DNA of 64,000 bases from NCBI GenBank assembly GCA_018136815.1, contig CM030936.1:6260005-6324004 (forward strand), in the 5' to 3' direction. The stretch's first letter is position 1, and the number at the start of each line of letters is the position of its first letter. Positions 1 to 11,147 of the stretch are shown here, piece after piece. The stretch comes from Isochrysis galbana (Eukaryota > Haptophyta > Isochrysidales > Isochrysidaceae). Under the pieces are notes generated by a model. It made no database searches and was not told the DNA's origin. It saw nothing but the letters and a program-made list of their open reading frames with translations. A program made the translations under genes and the position numbers.

Positions 1-230
1 TGCATGCTACGCAGAGCCATAGTGGCAACCTGTTCGGTGCCAGTGCTCGCCACCCCGCGCGCTTGCGCGGGTGTGGTTTGGATGGGCTGGATGGGCTCTG
101 AGAGGGCTTTCTGACGAGCCGCCTCGGGCGGCATGGGGCGTCCCAGGTGGGGCGCGGTGGCGAGGGTCGCCTGGGGCTCGGGAGCGGTCGCGGCACGCTC
201 CATAGGTCAAACTATAACAATAGTTTTTTT
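1..230 (-). mobile_element. 5' end of a MERA-type non-LTR element, cut by window edge
   Basis: On the minus strand an ORF opens at 203 with Met-Glu-Arg-Ala-Ala-Thr-Ala-Pro and stays open to the window edge. A stem-loop at 210-225 (arms AACTAT/ATAGTT) sits just upstream. The whole block is nearly identical to 28523-28752, with only a few substitutions, so this is a recent second copy of insertion C's 5' half. The 3' half lies outside the window. Assignment to a retroelement ORF1 rests on the target-site duplication seen around the other copy. Confidence 0.8.
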
Positions 231-856
231 TAACAAAACGTAATCAAATACAGACAAATGGCACTAGAGTCGCAAAGGGCAAAGAGCTAAGAAGAAGAAG
301 AACAAGCTCAACTATCAACTTCAAATCGAGACCGACAACATTAAACATTGGTCTTGACTCCATCCCCGACCACAGCCTCTTCCCTAACCACAGCGCCTTT
401 CTCTTTCTCCCTGATATGTGCCTTTCTTTGTTCTGGTTGCGCTTCGCTAATGCAAACGAGGCAATCTACATAGCCAATGGCTGTATAATAGCTTACAGCG
501 GCGCCCTGCGGGAGCTACTGCGCGAGCGCAGTTTCGCGCCCGGCCCCCCAACGTTATTGCTTGCGCGAGACCAAGAGCTAGCGCATTTTGAGCCCACGGA
601 TTAAATAATTTGGCGCTTGGCGACGTTGTGTACGCGTCTTTTAGGCCTCCTGCCAATATTCATAGAGTACGGCCACCCGCCCGCGGATACCATTTTGAAG
701 AGGCATGGGAGGCGGAAGACCACAGACCACAGCCACATACACGCGACTACCCAATTTGGTAAGAGGACAGCGACCATTATTGGTCACGCCCTCCGCTAAC
801 AGAGGATGGTTGTATGGCTGCCTTTAGCGTCGGTCCCGCGCCATCAAGTGTGGCAG
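231..856. other. Intergenic, nothing recognised
   Basis: Mixed-composition sequence between the element end and the last exon of the minus-strand DHHC gene. Only short open frames are present, and no RNA gene or repeat shared with the rest of the window was recognised. Confidence 0.5.
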
Positions 857-3030
857 CTAAGAATTGGGCTGGACACGCCGGGGTGCAATGGCGACCAACT
901 TCAAAATTAAAGGAAGGATAGTTGTCACCTGTGACGAGCGTATGAGGAGGATTAGACATCGGCTGAACAGTCGGAACCGCATGATTTCTAGCGGAAGTGG
1001 CACAGGAGGCACATGCGAGACGAGGTCCCAGAGACTCACGTCTCGTGCGCGAATCGCTCACATCAACAGGGGCTCAGGGACGGCTATGTGGCGCAGGTGT
1101 GACAATGAGGCAAGCCAGTGCTTAGAACGAAGCGGTAGGGGTGGGAGGTTGAAGCGGCAGGGGTAGGAGGAATCGTCGCAAACGGGAGGGGGGGGGGGGG
1201 GTTCCGCGTCACATGAAGAGAGGATTGGCATAGAAGGGGGCTGAGCATGCATCGGTCGCTTGCTCACGCACCAAGGCTGCGCCAGCCATCGTCAGTATCG
1301 TCTTGAACCACTTCATGTTCCCTGAAAGGCCCTTGCCCGCGATGCAGCGGCCGAATACACCGCAGTGATGATCAAAGTCACGCACGCATCGCTGGCACGT
1401 CTAATGAGACATGGGCATATCGGGCAGGCCTAGGTGAGACTCAGCAACACAGTACTCGCAGAGCGTGGATGTTGCACCAAGACGGCGGTCCAACACCCGT
1501 CAGGAAGCTGAGCATGACAGTTGCAACAGCCCCACGCGATACTGGGGAGGCTGATGCGGGGTGCAGGTGGAGAAACAAGTCAACAGCTAGCACACCTGGC
1601 AGTGATGGCAGGTGCTCGACCCGCTGAACCTCGATTCGTGGGCTTCGGGCCTCCAGACGAGGCATCGGATGCAATAGGTTCGGTCATCGAGGCGCACGTT
1701 GCTCAGTCCCTCGAGGCTCTCCCCGTTCAGAAGGCGAGTGAGGACCTGCGAAGCCGTCCAGAAGCAGGCGAAAGGATAAGTTGACGCCCGTGGCATGGAG
1801 CGATGAGCCGAACCAAGGAACGCGGCAACCGCCGGCGACAAGCGTGCAAGAGGAATGGCCGATCCTCTCGAGCCCACCTCTCCGGGGATGGGGTAGCATG
1901 TTGCAGGCGAGCGTTTGACCACGCCAGGGTCCCCGAAGAGCAGACCCGCCAGAGCCACGAGGGCGATGAAAGCCTGAGGACATTTGCCAGCATGTGAAAA
2001 GTGAGAGGAAAGGTACGGATGCGCGGCCTCCCCCCAGTCTTCTTGATTGCATATCCCAGATGCCCGGGCCCCGGCTCCCATGTGTGCTTGCTGCACTTGT
2101 GCCCGGCAAGTCACAATATGGCATGGGAAGTGATTCAGTGTGCCGGCCGCACAGCAGATCAGGTAGAATGCAACGACAGGGCCCACCACCGCTGGGCCGT
2201 CCTCGTTGCGGTCTACCAGACACTGTCGCCCTCATCTTCCCGTCATGCCCCTCCCTCTTTCGAAACGCACATAGGATTGACAAGGGGGGAGAGGCTCTCT
2301 CCGTTGGCACACGTATGCTGTGGCGTGGTGTGACAGCATGGTCTGGTCACTGCAGCACAGATACGCGAAGGAGCGCACACCGCATGTCCCCTGCGGCAAA
2401 TAAAAGCTGCAGGGGCAAAGCTCCCCCTTGCTGCCGCACAGATAGGCTCGAGTGACGCCTTTCGGCAGTCTTAGCCCATTTTTCCACGGTCACTCCCTAC
2501 TTTCCCCCCCCCCCCCCCCCCTTCCCTTCACCCTTCCCAAAGTCGAGGTCTTTCGGCTTTGCATGGATGAGCTCACGAGGTACTAGCCAGGCGCCATGTG
2601 GCGTTGCTCCCAACCCCCTCCCTCCCTATATGCACACAGGGCGTGTCTGCACTGCCTGGCCTCTACACAATCCATGTGATGGGCGCTCCTCTTGCCACCC
2701 TGGTACGGCTCTCCAGTATCGCGAGCGCTCGTGTCAGCCCTATACTAACGCTTCCCCATGGCCATCACTCACCTCCACATAGATGAGCGCGAGGGGCGCC
2801 CACCACGCGCCCTGGGGTGGATCTCCGACAGCGACCCCGTGCGTGAGTCCGACGAAGAGAGAAATAAGAAGCAGCACGACTGTGACGCCGAGCGCGCTCT
2901 CGGAGAGCCTCTCAAAGTGGTGAGGGGTGGGTAGGGCCGGCAGAGATGAGATGGGCACGCTGCACGCCGCGTCCTCGCTCTCACGCAGCGCCGTGGCCTC
3001 GGTGCTCGGCGAGGCGGGCGAGGACGACAT
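857..3030 (-). CDS. DHHC-type protein S-acyltransferase (palmitoyltransferase), spliced
   Basis: Transfers palmitate to protein cysteines at membranes. Exons on the minus strand: 3030-2773 (start MSSSPASP, then a membrane segment with [13 protein letters not shown]), 2212-2097 (membrane segment [12 protein letters not shown]), 1973-1878 ([10 protein letters not shown], the usual post-TM2 DPG motif), 1745-1596 ([10 protein letters not shown] and CHHCQ), 1400-1272 ([20 protein letters not shown], the catalytic DHHC) and probably 928-857 (membrane segment, stop). All listed junctions are GT-AG. Exon 1 ends in phase 0 while 2212 needs one preceding base, so one small exon within 2213-2772 is unplaced. 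Another exon could hide in the 343-base gap before the last one. The two zinc half-sites are separated by about ten extra residues after WRP. The family call is secure; the termini and full exon set are less so. Confidence 0.87.
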
Positions 3031-3188
3031 CGCGAGAAGGAAGCGGAGAGAGACAGAGGGGGGGTGGAGAGAGAGGGGGAGAGCGGGGAGGGGTGGGGGG
3101 GGACCTGGGCCTCCCACAAGAAAGTAGAGAGTACTTGTTCACGAGAATAAAGTGGAAGGGGAAAGGAAGAAAGGAAAGGAGGTCGGCC
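3031..3188 (-). promoter_or_regulatory. Pyrimidine-rich leader of the DHHC gene
   Basis: The plus strand at about 3045-3105 is GA/G-rich, so the coding strand of the DHHC gene carries a CT/C-rich tract just upstream of its start at 3030. The same arrangement recurs at most gene starts in the window. Confidence 0.45.
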
Positions 3189-3368
3189 CGTCAGAGTTTT
3201 ATTGTTGTGTTAGTATAACCTTAGTGCTGCGGGACCGTAGCCCTTCGACGGCAACGGAGCCGCTCCCCCGCGATGGGGGTGTGCGCGGTTGGCGCATGGC
3301 TCGTCCGGTGTATGTGGCTAGGAATGCTAGCTAACAAGATGTCACACGACGCTATAAGTTCTAACGTC
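3189..3368. repeat. Gene-upstream repeat P, copy 1
   Basis: A 180-base segment closely matching 41934-42130. It runs from CGTCAGAGTTTTATTGTTG to CTATAAGTTCTAACGTC. Copy 2 is longer because of two small internal duplications. Both copies lie upstream of minus-strand genes (159 bases before 3030, 394 bases before 41540) in the same orientation. No snRNA or tRNA signature was recognised. It may be a dispersed repeat or a duplicated promoter block. Confidence 0.75.
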
Positions 3369-4132
3369 GGCGGAGGGGTTGGGGGGGGGAGACGAGACGG
3401 AAAAAGAGAGACCAAAACAGGAGCAGGAGCAGGCGGAGCGTCCCATTTTTAGAGACTAGATATTTTGGTCACTACTTCAGATACGAAGATCGAATATGCC
3501 TGTGCCTGCGGGGAGGGCGAAGCATGCCTCCCCCTCTCTCCCTCCACAGAACGAAGTGGACGTGGGTAGAGGTGGGGACGGTAAAAATCGGGTTCTCAGG
3601 ATCGCTTTCTTCTGGCCAAAAAAATGCATGGATGGCCTCCATATGCTCTAACTAGAAGACCCTCCGAGTCTCAACTTCCAATTCTTTCGCGCGCGCGCGC
3701 GCCGACGTGAGAAAATTCCCTTTTTTTTGCCTGGCGGTGTCGACGGCCCACGTTACCACTTTAACGACCGCTCGGAAGCTGTTTTTGGTCGCTCGGCCGC
3801 AATTTTTTGCCTGGCTGGGCATCATTAGTTATGATGATAATGGTACACTAGATGGATACGTATGACTCGATCGTTTATCGATGTTTAATTGTACATAAGT
3901 GCCCCATGCTACACACGAACAACTCGGGCAACTGGACACAGCCGCACAAAAATGGGTGATGGGGAGGTCACACGGACAAAACAACGCAACCTTCGGCACC
4001 CTCCGCACCCCACAAGCATACCAGAGCGGGCTGTGCCCATAGCCACGGCGAACCGTTTCGCCGACGACCCGACATGCCGCTAGCTTCGTCTGAGGTATAG
4101 CCCCCGAAAGCTCCACCCATATATATAGCCTC
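3369..4132. other. Intergenic, nothing recognised
   Basis: No supported gene. Contains a G run near 3380-3390 and a short (CG)n tract near 3690-3703. Confidence 0.5.
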
Positions 4133-4420
4133 GTGCATCGCGCGACGGAGCTCATCTTCGAATTCATAGAAGGGCTACTAGGGATAGATCTTAGGCCGGG
4201 CGCTGAGATAGCCCAACGTCTCTTTTGTTACCAGGTAGACAGACCGCACCCCTCCTCGGGATACCTAGGTATCCTGGCGTGGAGGTATATCCTAACGGAC
4301 TTTTACAACGTTCAATATGGCAACGCGGACGCCAGGCCCGCTAAGACAGTCTTAAGGGCGATTTCGGCGAGATACCACCTATTAGTGACGGCGAAGGTGC
4401 GAAGGCCCAGAGCTGGCCGT
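4133..4420 (+). pseudogene. Remnant of LINE ORF2 C-terminus
   Basis: The frame opened at 4133 contains ILAWRYILTDFYNVQYGN, matching IIAWRYIIGDFYKVEFDN near the C-terminus of the ORF2 fragment in insertion B (60304-61725, minus strand). The flanking residues also align. Stops lie upstream and no zinc finger or reverse transcriptase is attached, so this is a decayed fragment. Confidence 0.7.
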
Positions 4421-5128
4421 CACACGCCATGCCCATACCCATGGGCGGTAGCCGCCAGGCATGCTTACCCTGGGCCCAACCATAGCTTTTTTGTATGGGT
4501 TGCACTTGAAATATGAGACTTTGGGACCTTGAAGAACAAAATGACAGGGATTGAGGGGTGCCCGATATTGACAGTCCGTACAGGCCCCGGCACGTGTTGC
4601 GTCTACGTCACAACCCTCTTGCATGCCGCCCAACCCTTTTGATGGAGGCCTTGCTAGTACATGTGGGCTGAGCACTATGCTTGACTCAGGGCCCTAAAGC
4701 ATTAAGGGGCCAAAATACTGAGGGGGAGAACAATTATGCTAGGAATTGGCTAGGTACGGAGTAGCTGCTTTGGTGTCATCATGATCATGAAGAATCCCTC
4801 CTTGCTCCTTGCTCCTTGGATTTCTCTTGTCTCTTGGAGTTGGAGTTTAGGGTGCGATTTGCGATTTTGAAAAGTCGATTTTTCCCGTCCCCACCCTTAC
4901 TTCCCCTCGCCGTCGCCCTCGAAAAATACGAAACTCAAGGAGTTGAGCCCTCCTGCGCTCCTCTCAATGCCAAATGATCAACGAAACGAATAAAGAAAAA
5001 AGAAGGGGGGCTTAGCCCAATAATCCCCATTCTACAATGTTTTGTAAAGCATGCGTGCGAGACCTCTTGCTTCCGCGCCCCCCCACTCCCCGCCCCCCCT
5101 TCCCCCACGTGAGCCCTGCGCCGCCGCG
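4421..5128. other. Intergenic; C-rich leader before RTF2
   Basis: No gene seen. Bases 5070-5107 are strongly C-rich and lead directly into the RTF2 start, matching the pyrimidine leader pattern of other genes here. Confidence 0.5.
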
Positions 5129-6034
5129 ATGGGTCTGGACGGTGGCACGCTCGCCAGCCGCTCTGACCTGCTGCGGCGCGCCAGCTGGCGGCTCAGCGCG
5201 GCTGATGGTCGCCGTTCGTCGCGCGGAGGCCAGCTTGGAGCGCTCGAGGCGACAGCCGCGGCCTGCATTGAGAGCCGCTCGCGCGTGAGGGATGAGGCCG
5301 ACGGCTATTCCACCTGTGCGCTCAGCGGAGACCCGCTGCCACCCCATCCAGCTCCGGGAGAGGTGGTGGGCTGCGGACTGGGGCAGCTTTATCTGCGCGA
5401 CAACGTTGTGATGTTTCTCGCGAGGTCCGAGCGTTTCGACCCGGCGACGACGGACATTCGCGCACTAGAAGTGGCCTTTGGCCATTTGCGCTCACTGCGC
5501 GACATTTTCCCGCTCCAGCTCGAGCCCAACCCACGCCGGGCGGAGACGGTCTTTGACGTTGCTCCTGGCCAGAGTGTCGGCATCATTGGCGCTTGGCGAT
5601 GTCCAATCGATAAGCAAGTTGAGACCAATGGGCAGCATCCGTTTGGCGCGTTGAGGCCCTGCGGGCACGTCCTGCGCATGGCGGTGGCGGAGGAGCTGGC
5701 TAAGCGACAAGGTCATAAGCGTGCAGCCACTGAGGCTGCAGTGTCGGGCTTCAGCGCACATGGAGGCTCCACAAGCCAAGGCTCTCAGTATAAGGGCAGA
5801 GAGCGCGGGCCCTCCGGAACCAAAGTCCAGACCGATGGCATCTCCACTCTGTGCGCCTGCTCGTGGGAGTGTCCAGTGTGTGCGGCGCCGGTGGAGGTAC
5901 TAGTGAGGCTGCTCCCCCCAAGCGAGGACATTGCCACCTGCAGACGGGCGCTCCTAGCAGCGCATGCGATGAAGGCAGACAGAAAGCGTAAACGAGATGG
6001 CGATAGTAAGGCAAGAGGTGTTGAATCAAGATGA
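5129..6034 (+). CDS. RTF2: Replication termination factor 2 (RTF2) family protein
   Basis: Nuclear protein of the RTF2 family, which acts at stalled replication forks. The start at 5129 gives MGLDGGTL, matching the family's invariant MGCDGGT N-terminus; the 26 upstream in-frame codons are low-complexity and were excluded. Family features follow: a first RING-like half with STCALSGDPL and a GLGQLYLRDNVVMFL segment, an HLRSLRDIFPL helix, then LRPCGHVLRM and CPVCAAP as the second half. A lysine/arginine-rich tail (DRKRKRDGD) precedes the stop. It is a single exon of 301 residues, typical for the family. It converges with the RTF1-type gene at 7027-8350; the similar names do not imply shared function. 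Confidence 0.9.
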   Translation: MGLDGGTLASRSDLLRRASWRLSAADGRRSSRGGQLGALEATAAACIESRSRVRDEADGYSTCALSGDPLPPHPAPGEVVGCGLGQLYLRDNVVMFLARSERFDPATTDIRALEVAFGHLRSLRDIFPLQLEPNPRRAETVFDVAPGQSVGIIGAWRCPIDKQVETNGQHPFGALRPCGHVLRMAVAEELAKRQGHKRAATEAAVSGFSAHGGSTSQGSQYKGRERGPSGTKVQTDGISTLCACSWECPVCAAPVEVLVRLLPPSEDIATCRRALLAAHAMKADRKRKRDGDSKARGVESR

Positions 6035-7026
6035 CGGGACTAGACGGCCCTCGTAGTGTCATTTGGTTGTCATTGGCACTCGTTATGGATAATGTAGGCC
6101 CACCGTGTGAAGGATGTCTGCTCTTGCTACAGCCCGCTTCGTACTTGCCCTGCAGGTGGGATACACTATTTTATGTGGCCCTGCATTTTGCCCTGTGGCC
6201 TCTCCCATTGCGGCGATTGCCTGATGAAAGCTCATGTGTCGCGGCAGATAAAGACGTAATGGCCGTGTGCGATTACCGCCTGGCTGACGTTCGTGGTTGC
6301 ATTCTTTCACCCTAGCGGGCATGGTGGCAACATGACAGTTGGCTGCTACCCCTCCGACCGGCAAGGTTGAGGGGCAAAGCTGCTTATGTACCAGAATGAG
6401 CGGGGGAGGCGAGAAAAAAAGACGATCCTCTAGTTGCAGGCCCTTCTTGCGCGCCATGCGCGCGCGCGCAATGCGGGCGGCTGGGCGCACGGGTTTGGGA
6501 GGTGGTTGGAGGGCAGCAAGTAAGGGCCAAGAGACCTGACTATACCATCACATAGGCCTACTACTACGACTACTCCTTGCTCCCCGCCCCCTCGCCACAA
6601 CGACGCAACACGCACACATGCGATCACACAATCGCCTCCACACCACTAGTGACGACTAGCGACATGTGCCCTGCCATTCAAGCACAAGCCATCATCGCAT
6701 CAACCAGCTTACATCCCTCGCATAGTCAGTGTCATGGTGAGCGTCAGAAAGGATGAGGACGACGACGAAAGTCGTAGTCAGCCCTCCTCTTCAGGCCCCG
6801 CTCGCTCTTGCACCACTGCCCTGCCAAATCTGTGACATACGTGGGGAGAGGATAAACTACGTGAGTGTGAGCGTGCCCTAGCGCGAACTGGTCACGTCTC
6901 GGGCCCACGGCTTCTGCGAGTATGGGCGGGCGCCCGTTTGCAGGAGCAATCAGGGAGCGACGCGCCAGCCCAGCTGCTACGATAGCGGGCCTCCCAACCA
7001 GCCAAGTCGGATTGCATTCCGTTCCC
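6035..7026. other. Intergenic between convergent genes
   Basis: About 990 bases between the 3' ends of the RTF2 and RTF1-type genes. Only short frames; no repeat shared with the rest of the window was recognised. Confidence 0.5.
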
Positions 7027-8350
7027 TCACCTATCTCGAGCCATCTTCATCGGCCGGACGACTTCGTCCGAAGCGCCGGCGCCGCCGGAACGCGCAAGAA
7101 GCTTCTGCCGCGCCGTGAGTGATGCGTTTCCTGCCGCGGCTTGCTCTAGCGCGTTGCGCTTAACCTGCACACGAGTCGGCAGGTCCTCCACACATGAGCC
7201 CACCTTGCAAGGACAAGAGCGGCTCGAGCCTATGGACGAGCCGTGGCAGCGCAAACTTCCATAGCAGCACGCACTCGCTCTCTCGGTGCGGCTGGGCACG
7301 CCGGACCCGTGATGGAATACATAGTATGCACACGGAGCACGCCAAGGCAGGCTCGGCGCTCACCATCTGCTGCACTTCCTCCTCAGTGTACTGATAGCCC
7401 TCAGCGACAGCACGTCGGAGCTCCATAGCCTTTTTCTCGATGCGGTCAATGCTGAATGGCGAGCGGTCGACTGCCTGGAGAACTTGATCAAATGATAGGA
7501 GCTCGAGGGGCTCAAAGGGGCCGTTGGAGATGACAGACATGGGATAGACGCGCCTAGCCTCTCCAAAGTCAAGGCGGAGCCGCTTGGTGGTGCGGCGGAG
7601 GCCAAGCTGGTATGGCTCGCCGTCCTCGTCGATGCCGCAGATGAGCGCGGCCCGATAAAGCTGCGTCTCACCGACTTCGACTAGAACGCGCGTCATCGAC
7701 CCGAGCGCGAGACGCTCGAGGAACGGCTCGTGCGCCCAGCTCTCGAAGCACGAGCGCGGGATGCGGATGGCCTCGAGCAGCTTGGGCTCGATACCCCCCA
7801 GCCCCGCCGGCTGGTCCGAACCGCCGCCATCGTCGTCGCCGCCCCACTCCTCCTCCTCCTCCTCCTCCTCCTCCTCCTCCTCCTCCTCCTCCTCCTCCTC
7901 CTCCTCCTCCTCCTCCTCTCTCCTCCCTCGCGGCCTGCCCCTCCTCGCCCTCCTCGCTGATGTCCTCTCCTCCTGTTCCTCCTCCTCCTCCTCCTCGCTC
8001 GGCGCAAACTCTTCCTCATCTTCCTCGCCCTCTTCCTCGTCCTCCTCGTCCCTCGGCCGCTTGTGCCCCCTTCCCATACCCCTCCCCTTCGTCCTCCCCC
8101 TCCCCCGGCCTCGCCCCTTTCCCCTCCCTCCCTCTCCCTCTCCCTCTCTCTCCCTCCTCTCGCTCTCTCTCCTCTCCGCCTTGCTCATCCCTCGCTTGGC
8201 GCCCAACGCGGCCATCGCGGCCACCCGCGCGGCGGCAGCGCCACCCGTACGTCGGCCCGACGACGCACGAGAGCCGCTCGTGCGGCACCAGCCCACGTGG
8301 CCTTTGCCCTTGTCACATCGCGGGTCTCGCAGGCACTGCGCCGACGACAT
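7027..8350 (-). CDS. RTF1: RTF1 (Paf1 complex) homologue with Plus3 domain
   Basis: Nuclear transcription-elongation factor of the Paf1 complex. Exon 1 is 8350-7364 (329 codons); exon 2 is 7203-7027 (58 residues and stop), joined by a GT-AG intron in phase 0. Order: Arg/Gly/Lys-rich N-terminus, long acidic region with an uninterrupted poly-Glu run coded by a GAG repeat, then the Plus3 domain (IRIPRSCFESWAHEPFL, YRAALICGIDEDGEPYQLGL, RRTTKRLRLDFG) and the helical tail FSIDRIEKKAMEL with YTEEEVQQM. The protein is about 387 residues, shorter than animal RTF1, mainly in the C-terminal coiled region. Exon 2 is inferred from phase and position. The gene diverges from the 9171 gene over a GA/CT-rich region. 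Confidence 0.88.
7847..7918. repeat. (CTC)n / (GAG)n microsatellite coding poly-Glu
   Basis: About 23 consecutive CTC triplets on the plus strand lie inside the RTF1 exon and encode an unbroken glutamate run. The triplet is pure, so length variation would keep the frame. Confidence 0.9.
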
Positions 8351-8507
8351 TGAGAGGGAGGGAGGGAGGGAAGAGGACAGAGGAGAGAAGGAGGGCTCAG
8401 GATCGTGGGAGGGAGAGAGAGAGAAAGGAGAAGCGGGAAAGAGATAAAAGAGACGGGAGGAGGGGGGCGAGAGAAAGAGAGAAGGGGGGAAGAGGGGGGG
8501 GGGGGGG

Positions 8508-8556
<49 letters not shown>

Positions 8557-9170
8557 AGAGAGCGCAGAGAGAGAGAGCACAGAGGGAGAGAGAGAGAGAG
8601 AGGGCGTGCACGCGCGCGAGAGAGAGAGGGAGAAAGAGAAAGAGAGATCAGAAGAGAGAGACTACAGGAAGAAGGGGAGAAGAGGAGGATGGAGGACAGC
8701 TTCTTCCTTCCGAAGATTTTGATGGCGCGGCGAGGAGTACTCCTGCTACAGAGTAAAAGTTAGAAGAAACTGAGGCTTCCACTCTCTCTCTCTCTCTCTC
8801 TCCCCGACGAAAGAACGCTAAGCCTCATATATCAGTTACTGTTTTAAATCCCTCAACCCACCCCCGACGAGGAGAAGACGAAGAAGGCCGGCGGCGCGGA
8901 CGGGGGGGGAGCGGGCGGCCTGATCTTCCTCTCTTTCCCTTTCTTCTCACTCTCTTTTCTCTCTCTTTCTTCTTTCCTCGTCTCTCTCTCCCTCTCTCTC
9001 TTTCTTGTATCGCTCTCCCCCACCCCGTCCTCCCTTCTCTCAGTCCTTCCTCCCTCCTCTCTCTCCCTCCCTCCTCTCTCTCCCTGCCGTCCTCACTCTC
9101 GCTCGGCACGCACAGCAAGTCACTTCCCTACCTCCCCTCCCCTCTCTCTCCCCCTCTCTCTCATTTCCCG
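8351..9170. promoter_or_regulatory. Bidirectional promoter region with GA and CT tracts
   Basis: Lies between the divergent RTF1 (-) and 9171 (+) starts. The RTF1 side is purine-rich on the plus strand, with a G run near 8495-8508 and (GA)n at 8512-8554. The other side is CT-rich up to 9168. Each gene therefore has a pyrimidine-rich leader on its own coding strand. Confidence 0.5.
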
Positions 9171-10576
9171 ATGCTGCCTTCCTGCATTCCTCGGCGGCTG
9201 GTGTCGGCGCTCCTGGCGGCCGCGCTAAGTGGTCGACCAGCTTTCCCCTCTCTTGCCGCTCGCGAGCCGCCCGCCGATGGGGAGCGTGAGGAGAAGCAGC
9301 GACTCGAGCGCGCACTATACGCGGGGCCCGCCGTCGAAAGGCAGACGTACGCTCAGCAGGTGCGCCGCTGAGCTCTGTTTGGTTGCGGTGCAGCGACACG
9401 CCGCGAGCCGCGCCCCGAGCGACGGCAATGAGAGCCCCACGAGGCTGGACAGAAGGCTGCAATCTTGGCCGAGCGAGAGATTTGATGGCTGGTGCCACGA
9501 GGCCGCTCAGCATCTCGACTTTCGCACGTCGCCCCCACACGCATGCGAAACAACCCATGGGCGCTTCCGCCGGCCACAAGCAGCGTCAACTCGGTAGTCG
9601 CCCGTCTCGATGCTTGTACCCACCTTCCCGCCCATGCAGCTCGACGATGCAATCCTACTGAAGTCAATGCGTGGTGCATGGACGTTGCGCGAATACTCGG
9701 CAGATGGCAAGCTGGTCTCCACAGGGACGCTAATTTTCCGCGGGGCAGATTCATCTCCGGACAAGGGGCAGGTGTGTGTGGCGGATGGATGAGTATCTTG
9801 TGTGCCCGTCCGCAATGTGTCCCAGTCGTTTTTCTACGACGCCAGGAGGGCGGCTGAGATGACTAATTGCACTTGCAGGTCTCATACGAGGGTGAAGCCT
9901 CAAGAGGTCGAGGGCCATGGATCTTGAAGTCTGACGGCTTCGGCAGAAGGTACGCCTGTTCTTGCGACGTTGCGGTCAAGCTCACAACGCCACTGCACAA
10001 CTGGGCTTGAAACGATTTGTCAGTCCTTTCACACTCCAATGCTATCTGCACAGTCGCACTGGCACCATACACCGCACACAGCGCCGTGGTCAACTCAAAC
10101 GTTGCGCTTTACTTATCCCGCTCGTCTCTTGCAGCCCCGTTGGTAAGGGAGGGATCATTGAGATGAAGGCTCTGTGGAAGCTCAGGCGAGGATCGGAGGG
10201 TACGCTCGTCTACTCGGGACGCGCTGCAGTGACATCTTTTAGTGGTGACCGCCCAAACGCAGTCATCAAGGGCCCAATCGTCCAACTGGTGAGTTCTCTA
10301 TGCGCTCCGTGGTCGCAACGCTCGCACAAGCTTATGGATCGCATCTCCGGCCCTGACCTCTGCCTGCGCCTACTCCCTACCGGGATCCACACTCAGATCA
10401 ACGGAGGCAAGCCAAAAGGCGGGAGTGAGAAGAAGGTGGGTTCGTTCGAAGCCGAGTTGACGCGATTTCTCACTGCAGCGGAGGAAGAGGCCTCCGTCGA
10501 CTCTGCCGCTGCAGGTGGCGCGCCACAAGAGCTTCAAGTAGTCTGCGTGGCATCAACGTCCGTCCGCTGCAAGTAA
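9171..10576 (+). CDS. Unknown protein with N-terminal targeting sequence, five exons
   Basis: Not recognised. Exons 9171-9359, 9640-9771, 9879-9949, 10135-10288 and 10397-10576 join in phase with GT-AG introns to give 241 residues. The start MLPSCIPRRLVSALLAAALSG looks like a signal peptide or plastid presequence. The body has alternating short strands (RGAWTLREYSADGKLVSTG, GEASRGRGPW, KALWKLRRGSEGTLVYSG), which would suit a small beta-barrel, but no family motif identifies it. It ends VVCVASTSVRCK. Exon structure is well supported because every junction keeps the frame. An AATAAA lies at 10666. Function is unknown. Confidence 0.75.
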
Positions 10577-11147
10577 GCAGCCATTTGGAGAATTTTTAGA
10601 GCGCACCACCACTGCGTCGTGCATGTCACAAAATCCAAACAGCATAAGTTGCGCTACGTTCGATAAATAAAGTTACGACTTAAAGTCTCTACTTCCAAAA
10701 AAGTGAAAGTGAATGCCCACTGTCCACTGTAGCGCAGTTCCGCGCGCGTAGAGAGCCCTTGCCCAAGGTATCTGTGTGTCCTTGTGTGTAGGTGCCATAC
10801 GTACACCTACACTATTAAGCTGGCATGCCCACATCAATGTGTGTAGTAGGAACGCATGGGCAGAGAGTGTTAAAACGTTTCATTCGAGTACCATTCCACT
10901 CGCAATGTAACGACAATCTAGTGCTTGAGATGGCTCCAACCGTCCGCGATCGCCAACGCACGCCATACGCAAAGTTCCACCTCTGCGGTGTAGCAGTGCA
11001 GTAGTCCCATTTCACACACTGCGATATCGACCTGATGTGGAGGATTCCAACAGTCCGACCGCAAATTGACGCGGTCGTAACACTCCACCTGCGGTGATGC
11101 ATGCTAAAATTCGGGACCACCTTGCGTGAAAAAAATCAGATCGGCGG
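10577..11147. other. Intergenic between convergent genes
   Basis: Holds the presumed 3' ends of the 9171 gene (AATAAA at 10666-10671) and of the RAB3GAP2-like gene. Otherwise nothing recognised. Confidence 0.5.

Noticed and set aside
3189-3368. Spliceosomal snRNA or 5S gene
   Set aside because: No U1, U2, U4, U5, U6 or 5S core motifs on either strand.
7761-8447. Plus-strand Ser/Pro-rich open frames
   Set aside because: They are shadows of the minus-strand RTF1 acidic region and its GA-rich leader.
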